64,000 bases of DNA, taken from assembly GCF_902702915.1 (NCBI RefSeq), contig NZ_LR738849.1, forward strand, positions 1 to 64,000. The letters are read 5' to 3'. Source of the stretch: Desulfovibrio sp. 86. Lineage in GTDB: Bacteria > Desulfobacterota > Desulfovibrionia > Desulfovibrionales > Desulfovibrionaceae. Below, piece by piece: positions 43,221 to 52,914 of the stretch. Under the pieces are notes generated by a model. The model was not told the DNA's origin and did no database searches. It saw only the letters and a program-made list of their open reading frames with translations. The position numbers were made by a program, and so were the translations under genes. Within the stretch, counting starts at the first letter, position 1, and each line of letters begins with the position of its first letter.

Positions 43221-44594
43221 ATGAACACGTTTGATGTAGTCATTATTGGCGGCGGCCCTGGTGGGGCAAAAGCCGCCCACGTTCTGGCCCATGGCGGCGC
43301 AAGCGTCGCCCTTGTTGAAAGTGCCCACTGGGGCGGCGTGTGCCTGAACTGCGGCTGCATACCCACAAAGATGTTGCTGGGCGCTACCGCCCCCAAAGGG
43401 CTGCTGCGCGGCCTCGAGCGCCAGCGTGTGGCCAAAGGCGCCATTGATATAGATTACGACGCATTGCAAAAGCGTATTCAGCGGTTTACGCGAGGTTCCG
43501 CTCAGACTTTGGCCAAGGGGCTTGAGCAGGCTGGAGCGGTTTTGTTCAATGGACGTGGCCGCTGCGCTGGCCCACACCTTGTGGAAATTCTTGACGCAGA
43601 CGGCGCTGTCAGCGCTACCCTTGAGGCCCGTCATATTATTCTGGCCACGGGTTCGCGCTCTGCGGCTTTTCCCGGGCTTAGCCCCGATCATGACTCCGTG
43701 CTGGACAGCACGGACATGCTTGCCATACCCGCAGTGCCTGAAAGCCTTATTGTCGTTGGCGCAGGAGCCATTGGCCTGGAAATGGCCGATTTTTTCAACG
43801 CCATGGGGTGCAAGGTAACGATAGTGGAAGCCGCTTCACACATTGCCCCCACTGAAGATACCGATATAGGCGCCGAGATGCAAAAGCTTCTCGGTAAAAC
43901 GGGCATTACCTGCATCTGTGGGGTCAAGGCATCCTCGTTGCTCACCCGTGACGGTCAAGCAGTGCTCACCCTTGAAGACGGCAGGGAGCTGCGGGCTGAA
44001 AAAGCCCTTGTGGCTGTGGGCCGGACGCCCAATACTGACAGTCTTTGCGCTGAAAAAGCCGGATGCACATTAACTTCGCGCGGTTTTGTGAGCGTTAACG
44101 AATATCTCATGGCCGCTCCCGCCGTATATGCCATTGGCGACGTTAATGGGCAGACCCTGCTGGCCCATGCCGCCGAACATCAGGGCGACTACGTCGCACG
44201 GCATATTCTTGAGAAAGACCCTGATTCTTACGCATCCGGCCCTGTGCCTTCATGCGTTTACGGCAGCCTTGAAATCATGCGGGTGGGCATGACGGAACGT
44301 CAGGCCCTGGCGGAAGGCGGCGAAGTTATGGTGTCTCGCGCTCAGTTGATGTCCAATGCCATCGCTCAGGCAGGCGGAGATGCCTGCGGATTTGTAAAAA
44401 TCCTATGGCGTAATGGCTCAATTGTGGGAATCGCCGCATTGGGACACGGCGTTTCCCACCTTGTGACCGTGGCCCAGCTGTTGCTGATCGGCCAGTATTG
44501 CGAGGAACGCCTGCACTCCTTCATGTTCGCACATCCAACTCTGGATGAAATTTTACACTCGGCTCTGGAAGCCCCACGCCAGGCAATTGGCTAA
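43221..44594 (+). CDS. lpdA: Dihydrolipoyl dehydrogenase (pyridine nucleotide-disulfide oxidoreductase)
   Basis: 457 residues. FAD motif GGGPGGAKAA (10-19), redox pair Cys41/Cys46 in CLNCGCIPTK (a third Cys44 sits between them), NAD motif VVGAGAIGLEMAD, and C-terminal HPTLDE with the acid-base His. The normal job is E3 of 2-oxo-acid complexes or glycine cleavage. No E1, E2 or gcv genes are adjacent, so the partner is unknown. GGAG stands eight bases before the ATG. Confidence 0.85.
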   Translation: MNTFDVVIIGGGPGGAKAAHVLAHGGASVALVESAHWGGVCLNCGCIPTKMLLGATAPKGLLRGLERQRVAKGAIDIDYDALQKRIQRFTRGSAQTLAKGLEQAGAVLFNGRGRCAGPHLVEILDADGAVSATLEARHIILATGSRSAAFPGLSPDHDSVLDSTDMLAIPAVPESLIVVGAGAIGLEMADFFNAMGCKVTIVEAASHIAPTEDTDIGAEMQKLLGKTGITCICGVKASSLLTRDGQAVLTLEDGRELRAEKALVAVGRTPNTDSLCAEKAGCTLTSRGFVSVNEYLMAAPAVYAIGDVNGQTLLAHAAEHQGDYVARHILEKDPDSYASGPVPSCVYGSLEIMRVGMTERQALAEGGEVMVSRAQLMSNAIAQAGGDACGFVKILWRNGSIVGIAALGHGVSHLVTVAQLLLIGQYCEERLHSFMFAHPTLDEILHSALEAPRQAIG

Positions 44595-46165
<1,571 letters not shown>

Positions 46166-46191
46166 CAGCCTGCCCCCATCGCACGTACTGC

Positions 46192-46227
46192 AAAAAGCCG
46201 GAGGCCTCACGGGGCTTCCGGCTTTTT
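46192..46227 (+). terminator. Strong terminator of gdhA
   Basis: A long stem pairs AAAAAGCCGGA with TCCGGCTTTTT and ends in a T-run, 26 bases after the gdhA stop. Confidence 0.92.
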
Positions 46228-46342
46228 CTGTGCGCCCTTAAACTGCTTTGTGGGGGCGACCCTTATGCAAAAGGGTAGCCTCCCCCACGCCCCCACCCCC
46301 TAAAACTCTTATTGTGCCTTGGTAAATACAATGGCTTTTCTG

Positions 46343-46484
46343 TTAGAGCATTTTGCTTTTGAACCACTCCGTGTTTCAACGCATCATTCTGGCGAAAAAC
46401 GTGGTTTTCTCCAGAATCCACGCCACTTCGTGGCGGCTGCCGCCTTCGCGTCAGCAGAGCAATTTCAAAGTGAAATTGCTCTAG
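46343..46484. repeat. Family B palindromic repeat, copy 3
   Basis: 142 bp opening with TTAGAGCATTTTGCTTTTGAA and closing with the reverse complement of CTAGAGCAATTTCACTTTGA. It lies between the convergent gdhA and MocR genes. The CTAG at its right end (46481-46484) gives the stop codon of the MocR gene. Confidence 0.75.
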
Positions 46485-47908
46485 GGGCGCAGTGTTTTTT
46501 TGATGATTTCAAGGCCGCGTGAAATTTCTTCATGCGTCAGGTGCGAATAGCCAAGAATTATCTCGTTGGCATGGCTGCCGTCACCATTCAGGGAATAGCG
46601 TTCCACCGGATACACCTTCACGCCCCTGGCATAAAGCGTTTCCGTCACTGCATCTGAAAACGCAATGTCTGCAAAGCTGGCCACAAGATGAAGGCCCGTC
46701 GCCTGCCCTCTGACTGTCACCGCCCCGCCAAAAGTTTTTGCCAGGCATTGCAGCAAATGATTCCTTTTACGGGCGTAGATTTTCTTCATTTTCCAGATAT
46801 GCCGCTCAAGCTCGCCCTTGCTGATGAATGCTGCAAGCGCATATTGCGACAGGGCATCGGTATGCACATCCATATATCTTTTTTCTCTTCTCCAGTCGTC
46901 CATCATGCTCTCTGGAATGAGCGCAAATCCGAGGCGTAAGGCCGGGGAAAGAATTTTACTGAAAGATCCCAGATAGATCACCATTTCAGGATCAAGTTCA
47001 TAAAGCGCACTTGTGGGCGCGCCCTCATAGCGAAACTCGCTGTCGTAATCGTCTTCAACCACGGCGCAGGACATTTCGCGGGCAAAGCGCACAAGGGCCT
47101 GACGCCGCTGAATGGGTAAAATCGCGCCCAGGGGGTATTGATGAGATGGGGTCGTATACACAAAAGCCACGTCTGCCCCTGGCGCTGCAAGAAATTTCTG
47201 CAAGGCCGACACATCCATACCCTGTGCATCCACGCCAACACCTTGTACGCGCAGTCCAGCGCGGTTCACTACCGCCGCCATCCCAGTATGCGCGGGATCT
47301 TCCACAAAGACGACGTCACCCTTTTTGCGCAGCAAGCGGGCAACAAGGCTCAGCCCCTGGGTTGAACCCGAGGTTATCATGACACGGCGCGGTGACACCT
47401 TGATTCCCCGCATCCTGAAAAGATACGCCGCGATGGCCTCACGCAATTCCCATACGCCTTCCGCCTCGCCATAGCGGAAAGAAGTTGAAGGCAATGATTC
47501 GGAGACGCGTGCGTAAATTTTCGCCCATTCCTTTTTGGGGAAAGCCTCCAGATCCGGGATGCCTGAGCGAAAACTGATATGCGCGCTGTGCTGCCCTTCG
47601 CCCGAATGACGCTCGTCAGCACAAATCCGGGCTGGAGCATCAGCGACAGACGTTCGCGCCATGACGACAATACCCCGCGCAACCGTTGTGCCCGATCCCT
47701 GGCGGGTTTCCAGATAGCCTTCGGCAATCAACTGGTCATAGGCCTCCAGAACGGTGCTTCGAGCAATGTCCAGATCTTTGCCAAGCGCCCTGCTGGACGG
47801 CAGCCTTTCACTTTCGCGCAACATACCAGAAAGAATAAAGAATTTAATTTTTTCATACAACTGCCGCGAGACAGGCACCCTGCTTTTTTTGTCTGGCGTG
47901 AACCACAT
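46481..47908 (-). CDS. MocR-family PLP-dependent transcriptional regulator (GntR plus aminotransferase)
   Basis: 475 residues from the ATG at 47908, with AGGAGA six bases upstream; 32 further codons are open before it. A GntR winged helix (about 10-75, LPSSRALGKDLDIARSTVLEAY) is joined to a fold-type I aminotransferase domain (about 110-470). The PLP lysine is in GSFSKILSPALRLGF. MocR regulators often control an adjacent transporter or PLP-related gene. Here the divergent neighbour is an EamA exporter, now interrupted. Confidence 0.92.
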   Translation of the reverse strand: MWFTPDKKSRVPVSRQLYEKIKFFILSGMLRESERLPSSRALGKDLDIARSTVLEAYDQLIAEGYLETRQGSGTTVARGIVVMARTSVADAPARICADERHSGEGQHSAHISFRSGIPDLEAFPKKEWAKIYARVSESLPSTSFRYGEAEGVWELREAIAAYLFRMRGIKVSPRRVMITSGSTQGLSLVARLLRKKGDVVFVEDPAHTGMAAVVNRAGLRVQGVGVDAQGMDVSALQKFLAAPGADVAFVYTTPSHQYPLGAILPIQRRQALVRFAREMSCAVVEDDYDSEFRYEGAPTSALYELDPEMVIYLGSFSKILSPALRLGFALIPESMMDDWRREKRYMDVHTDALSQYALAAFISKGELERHIWKMKKIYARKRNHLLQCLAKTFGGAVTVRGQATGLHLVASFADIAFSDAVTETLYARGVKVYPVERYSLNGDGSHANEIILGYSHLTHEEISRGLEIIKKTLRP

Positions 47909-48077
47909 ATGTTCTCCTGAAAAAGTGGTCTGGCAATATTCGGCAAAAAGTGGATCTGTTAAATACCATTTTTCATCAATATATGCAGATCTGGCAGAGA
48001 GCAAGAAGTCTCATGGCAGTGGCCAAAATTCAGCCATTGAAAAACTGCAAGGCAATCAACAACTATGTCAGGTGAAA

Positions 48078-48606
48078 ATGGACAGACAGATGGAAGCGTA
48101 CTGCTACCTTGCCATGGCAATGATCATTGCTGGCAGCGCGGTTGTGGCGGGCAAGATAATTGTTTCGGACATCCCAATTTTTCTTGGCGCAGAGCTGGGC
48201 ATTGCCTTCAGCCTGCCATTTCTGCTTTTTCCCGCACTGCGTCGCCGTAAAGCACCGTGGCCCTCAGACCGTAAAACACACATGATTCTTTTTGGCCAGG
48301 GACTTTGCGGCGTTGTACTTTACCGTGTTTTCATGTTCTGGGGGTTACAGCACACCTCAGCAACGACGGCGGGTCTCATTGGCAGCACGGCCCCGGTGCT
48401 TATAGCTTTTCTGGCGGTACTGCTGTTGCGCGAAAAGCTGCCCGGTTCCCGGCTTGCGGGTGCGGCATGTGTTTCCATAGGCATCATTGCCATGAACATC
48501 ATGCCATTTCTTGAAAATGCAGCGGAGGCCGGGGCCACCCTGCTTGGGAATTGTCTTGTGCTGGCGGCGATCCTGTGTGAATCCCTGTTTTCGGTTATGA
48601 GTAAAT
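48078..48606 (+). pseudogene. EamA/DMT transporter, 5' part (cut by IS481-type insertion)
   Basis: First 176 codons of a drug/metabolite exporter, with an N-terminal membrane helix and several further hydrophobic segments (about six in all). AGGTG stands about four bases before the ATG. Reading into the element adds only one codon (TTG) before TAG at 48609-48611, giving a 177-residue truncated product. The rest of the gene resumes at 49827. Removing the element and one copy of the 7-base duplication restores one frame of about 313 residues. Confidence 0.85.
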
Positions 48607-49819
48607 TGTAGTAGTTCAGACTTGATCTGACAGTCGGTTCCGTTTTGATGGTTCCGATTGTCAGGTTAGTTGAGTTGTCCGACCTTTTCCTTCCAGATCT
48701 GTTTTCCGTCAAGGAGTGTTTGCAATGGCGTTCTGCCGCAACACTTTTTCCCTTGATGTGTCCTTTCGATGTTGTAATGTTCCATCCAGACATCCAGATC
48801 GGCCTGCAGTTCCTCCAGAGAGTTATACAGTTTCCGCCGGAAGGCAACCTGGTAAAACTCGTGCAGGATGGTCTTGTGGAAACGTTCGCAGATGCCGTTT
48901 GTCTGCGGATGCCGCGCCTTGGCCTTGGTGTGTTCTATGTTGTTTATGCCCAGATAAAGCTGGTAGTCATGCGTTTCCAGTCTGCCGCAGTACTCTGTGC
49001 CCCTGTCCGTCAGCATGCGGATAATGCCCATTTCCATTGAAGTGAAGAATGGCAAAACCCGGTCATTGAGCAGGTCGGCTCCGGTGATGGGTGTTTTGGT
49101 AGTGTAGAGCTTGGCAGCCGCCCACTTAGAGTAGGTATCCACAAAGGTTTGCTGATAAATACGGCCGACGCCCTTGATGGTGCCGACGTAAAATGTGTCC
49201 TGACTGCCGAGATATCCGGGATGATGGCTTTCTATTTCGCCGCAAGCCTCATCGTCGTGTTTTTTACGCTCCAGAGCTTGTACCTGGGCTTCGGTGAGCA
49301 CAATGCCCTCTTCAGCGGACTTCTTCTCCAGGGCGTTCAGGCGCTGCTTCATTGAGGCCAGGTCATGGCGCAACCAGATGGAACGCACCCCTGACGGCGA
49401 CACAAATACGCCGGTTTTGCGCAGTTCGTTGCTGGCCCGCACTTGCCCATGAGCAGGGAAGGCTATCGCAAAATCCAACACCGCCAGTTCCGTGGCCTCT
49501 TCCACGCGATTTTTCAGGTTGGGCTTTTTGCGGCTGACCTCAAACAGCGCTTCAACGCCTCCGGCGTCTCGTGCTGTTTGATACCGGTAGAAGGTATCTC
49601 TGGAAAAGCCCATGATGCGGCAGGCTCTGGAGACATTGCCGAGTTCGGCAGCAAGGTTGAGAAGTCCGGTCTTGTGTTTGATGACGTTTTGATTGAAACT
49701 TTCCATGGGGAAACTCCGTGGGCGCTGTGCCCGGTTGATGGTACGTTTACACTTCCATCAAAACGGAGTTCCCCTCGCTTTTCAAGGGACAACTGTCAGA
49801 TCAAATCGCGACTACTTCA
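48607..49819 (-). mobile_element. IS481-type insertion sequence, complete
   Basis: 1213 bp. Its ends are 28-bp inverted repeats at 48607-48634 and 49792-49819, 23 of 28 matching, opening TGTAGTAG and TGAAGTAG. A 7-base direct duplication AGTAAAT flanks it at 48600-48606 and 49820-49826. It carries one intact transposase gene on the minus strand. The clean duplication and frame restoration indicate a fairly recent insertion. Confidence 0.92.
48666..49706 (-). CDS. IS481-family DDE transposase
   Basis: 346 residues in a single frame, with an N-terminal helix-turn-helix (CRIMGFSRDTFYRY near 28-41). The rve-type integrase core has Asp in QDTFYVG, Asp in TDRGTEYCG and Glu in NGICERFHKT, the three catalytic acids. 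No frameshift or early stop is seen, so it is probably active. Confidence 0.94.
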   Translation of the reverse strand: MESFNQNVIKHKTGLLNLAAELGNVSRACRIMGFSRDTFYRYQTARDAGGVEALFEVSRKKPNLKNRVEEATELAVLDFAIAFPAHGQVRASNELRKTGVFVSPSGVRSIWLRHDLASMKQRLNALEKKSAEEGIVLTEAQVQALERKKHDDEACGEIESHHPGYLGSQDTFYVGTIKGVGRIYQQTFVDTYSKWAAAKLYTTKTPITGADLLNDRVLPFFTSMEMGIIRMLTDRGTEYCGRLETHDYQLYLGINNIEHTKAKARHPQTNGICERFHKTILHEFYQVAFRRKLYNSLEELQADLDVWMEHYNIERTHQGKKCCGRTPLQTLLDGKQIWKEKVGQLN

Positions 49820-49826
49820 AGTAAAT

Positions 49827-50239
49827 CCCTGTGCCAGCCCATGTCCGCACTGCTCCGAACAACCTTGGTTTCACTGTACGCGTTTGCCTGCCTGCTGCCA
49901 TTGGCGCTGTACGATGCGCTTGGTTATGATTTTGCGCTCATGAACACGTCGTCCATAGTATGTGTGGCATACTATGGTTTCTTTGTTTCTTTTCTTTCCT
50001 ATGTGTTTTGGTTCAAGGGCGTAGCCGAAGTGCCTGCCGGAGTGGCTGGATCATTTACCGGACTTGTGCCCTTAAGCAGCATCTTTTTCTCCTGGCTTGT
50101 CTTGCACGAACACATAGAGTTTATTCATTGGATCGGCCTTCTTTTTGTTTTGACAGGAATATTATTTTCCTGTGCCTCTGACGCACTGCTGGGTGCAAGA
50201 ATATCACCCATCAGGACTCCCCCCAAAACACATGTTTAA
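49827..50239 (+). pseudogene. EamA/DMT transporter, 3' part
   Basis: The remaining 137 codons of the exporter, with four hydrophobic segments and EamA features (VPAGVAGSFTGLVPLSS, then a WIGLLFVLTGI helix). The frame continues exactly from 48606. It has an internal ATG at 49841, but translation of the fragment alone would not give a working carrier. Confidence 0.85.
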
Positions 50240-50374
50240 AGCATCCCCGCCAATGAGCGTTGGACAGCATAAAAAACTTCGCCCTGCCTGGCTCTGGAAG
50301 TGAAACAAAAAAGCCAGCAACCTGATCAAAATAATAGCTGCAAGTGCAGCCATTTCAGTTGATGACCAGAAAAT

Positions 50375-50407
50375 CAGAAACCACCCGCAACGTGCAGGTG
50401 GTTTCTG
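50375..50407 (-). terminator. Terminator of dapF-dapL
   Basis: An 11-bp stem (50375-50385 with 50397-50407) is followed on the minus strand by ATTTTCT. It lies 42 bases beyond the dapL stop. Confidence 0.7.
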
Positions 50408-50448
50408 GTTTTCAAAAATGTCCGTTAGCTTATGGCAGGGATCCCGTA

Positions 50449-51672
50449 TCAGCACAGACCTCTAAGCCGCTTGATTGCCTCTTCCGTGTCTTCGGGCGAA
50501 CCAAAGGCGGTCAGGCGCACATACCCTTCGCCGGAAGCGCCAAAGCCTGCGCCAGGTGTGCAGATCAGGGCAACCTGCAATAATCTGTCAAAGAATCCCC
50601 AGGAATCCGTATCACTGGGCACGCGCACCCATATATAGGGAGCGTTCACGCCGCCATACACGGAAAGGCCCATATCGCTCACGGCAGTGCGCAACATGTC
50701 GGCATTACGCTGATATCCTGCGATCACCCCCATGATTTCCTTGTGTCCCTGTTCGCTGTACACAGCCTCGGCCGCGCGCTGAACAATATAGGGGCAGCCG
50801 TTATATTTGGTGCACTGGCGGCGATTCCACAGCGCATTGAGGCTGACCTTGCCACCTTTGCCGTCGCTGATCTGCAAGGCCTTTGGCACCACGGTATAGG
50901 CGCAACGCAGACCGGTAAATCCGGCCGTTTTTGAGAAACTGCGAAACTCAACGGCCACTTCCTGCGCGCCCTCAAGCTCATAGATGCTGTGCGGCACATC
51001 AGCGTCAGTGATAAAGGCTTCATAGGCCGAATCATACATGATGACGCAGCCTTCACGCCGGGCATAGTCAACCCAGCCCTGCAAGGCCGCCCGTGAAAGC
51101 ACCGTTCCGGTGGGGTTATTGGGATAGCAAAGGTAGATCAGATCCGGCCGCACCTTGGGAAAGTCAGGCACAAAGTCGTTTTCTTTCACGCACGGCAGAT
51201 AGACAATGTTGCTCCACTGCTTGCCTTCCATCTCCCCGGAACGCCCAGCCATCACATTAGAGTCTACATAGACGGGGTACACGGGGTCTGTGACAGCCAC
51301 AAGGCTGTCTTGGGCAAAAAGCTCCTGAAAATTGCCCACATCGGGCTTGGCCCCGTCGCTGACAAAAACCTCATCGGCACTCAGGTTCACGCCTCGGGCC
51401 TTGTAGTCATACTCAACAATAATGTCGCGCAAAAAGGCATACCCCTGCTCGGGCCCGTAACCATGAAAATGCGCGGCATCGCCCATTTCATCCACAGCCG
51501 TGTGCAGCGCGTTGATAACGGCAGGCACAAGGGGGCGCGTAACGTCGCCAATACCCAGACTGATGACGCGCTTGTCGGGGTTCGCCTCCTTGAAGGCAGC
51601 CACCTTGCGGGCAATGTCGGCAAAAAGGTAGTTGCTTTGCAACTTGAGAAAATTGCTATTTACGATAGTCAT
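50449..51672 (-). CDS. dapL: LL-diaminopimelate aminotransferase
   Basis: 407 residues. Fold-type I aminotransferase with [11 protein letters not shown] near the start, [10 protein letters not shown], and the PLP lysine in [12 protein letters not shown]. It converts tetrahydrodipicolinate to LL-diaminopimelate in one step, bypassing the acyl routes. With dapF upstream it makes meso-diaminopimelate for lysine and peptidoglycan. It lies 15 bases after dapF. Confidence 0.95.
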   Translation of the reverse strand: MTIVNSNFLKLQSNYLFADIARKVAAFKEANPDKRVISLGIGDVTRPLVPAVINALHTAVDEMGDAAHFHGYGPEQGYAFLRDIIVEYDYKARGVNLSADEVFVSDGAKPDVGNFQELFAQDSLVAVTDPVYPVYVDSNVMAGRSGEMEGKQWSNIVYLPCVKENDFVPDFPKVRPDLIYLCYPNNPTGTVLSRAALQGWVDYARREGCVIMYDSAYEAFITDADVPHSIYELEGAQEVAVEFRSFSKTAGFTGLRCAYTVVPKALQISDGKGGKVSLNALWNRRQCTKYNGCPYIVQRAAEAVYSEQGHKEIMGVIAGYQRNADMLRTAVSDMGLSVYGGVNAPYIWVRVPSDTDSWGFFDRLLQVALICTPGAGFGASGEGYVRLTAFGSPEDTEEAIKRLRGLC

Positions 51673-51687
51673 TTATGGCCCCTGTGA

Positions 51688-52551
51688 TCAGATATAATAT
51701 TCTCCGGCAAAGACGGTTACTGCTCCGCCGGTCATGTGCACATGGTTGCTGTTTTCATCCCAATGGATTTTCAGCGTTCCGCCCTTGAGTTCCACCTCCA
51801 CGTCGCGCCCGGTATAACCATTGAGCACGCAGGCCACAGCAACGGCGCACGCGCCTGTACCGCAGGCCAGCGTTTCTCCCGCGCCGCGCTCCCATACACG
51901 CATACGCACCTTGGTGGATGAAATAACCTCGACAAATTCCGTGTTCGTGCGCTTGGGGAACAGGGGGTGGTGTTCAAAATCCGGCCCCATGCGGGGCAAA
52001 TCCAGATCATCAATGCCCTTCATGAATATAACGGCATGCGGGTTGCCCATGGACACGGCGGTGATTTCATACAACTGGCCGTTCACATCCACAGGATGAG
52101 CCACAAAGCGCTGCTGGCCGCCGTCTGGCGATGCCTCTGTAAGCACGGGGATTCTTGAAGGGGTCAGTTCGGGTTCGCCCATGTCAACAGTAGCGCCGCA
52201 GACTTCGCCAGCCTCAAACAGCAGACGCACAACCTTCACGCCAGCGCCTGTCTCGACCGTGATTACGTCTTTAACCTGAATGCCGTGGTCGTATACGTAT
52301 TTGCCAACACAACGCACTGCATTTCCGCACATTTCCGCCTCAGACCCGTCAGCATTGAACATGCGCATGCGAACATCGGCTGATGCCGAGGGTAAAATAA
52401 GCACAAGTCCGTCCGAACCAACGCCAAAATTGCGGTTACTAATTTTCCGGGCGAGCTCGCCAGGACTGTCAACGCGCTCTTCAAAGCCATTGACATAGAC
52501 ATAATCATTGCCGATGCCCTGCATCTTCGTAAAGCGCAATGCCGCAGCCAT
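51688..52551 (-). CDS. dapF: Diaminopimelate epimerase
   Basis: 287 residues from the ATG at 52551, with AAAGGAG about seven bases upstream; 12 further codons are open before it. The catalytic cysteines are in MCGNAVRCVG and ACGTGACAVAV. GNDYVYV opens the first half. It converts LL- to meso-diaminopimelate. It is the first gene of the dapF-dapL pair. Confidence 0.96.
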   Translation of the reverse strand: MAAALRFTKMQGIGNDYVYVNGFEERVDSPGELARKISNRNFGVGSDGLVLILPSASADVRMRMFNADGSEAEMCGNAVRCVGKYVYDHGIQVKDVITVETGAGVKVVRLLFEAGEVCGATVDMGEPELTPSRIPVLTEASPDGGQQRFVAHPVDVNGQLYEITAVSMGNPHAVIFMKGIDDLDLPRMGPDFEHHPLFPKRTNTEFVEVISSTKVRMRVWERGAGETLACGTGACAVAVACVLNGYTGRDVEVELKGGTLKIHWDENSNHVHMTGGAVTVFAGEYYI

Positions 52552-52914
52552 ATATTTCTCCTTTCCTGTCAAATCAAAAGCGTACACGCCTCAAGAAAAC
52601 ATTTTTGACTATATATTGAATAACTAAATTATTCTGAATCAAAATAAAAGTAAATATGGGGCTTACGACGCCACATGAAAAAGGTGGAGAGCCGCCAGAC
52701 TCTCCACCTTGTGGCCACCGGCCTTCGCCGTCCGTTGCGGCGAACGGCGAGGCCCGTGGCTCCCTGCGGCTTGCCGCAGAGGCCGATGACAGGGAGACCA
52801 CCTTCCCCCCCGGGATGAGACTCCTGTCATCAACTTTCTGGAAATGCGCTACGCGTCATTGTCCTCCGTGCGGTTGAACGGTATGAGACGCTCACTGTTC
52901 ATCAACACTGATGT
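52552..52914. other. 363-bp gap between glnN and dapF
   Basis: No gene. It contains the glnN terminator (52677-52710) and two further GC-rich hairpins (about 52726-52751 and 52758-52784), together like a REP-type cluster. The AT-rich part at 52600-52660 probably holds the dapF promoter. Confidence 0.55.
52677..52710 (-). terminator. Terminator of the amt-glnB-glnN transcript
   Basis: An 11-bp stem (52681-52691 with 52700-52710) with TTTTTC after it on the minus strand. It lies about 205 bases past glnN, with other hairpins between. Confidence 0.65.
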
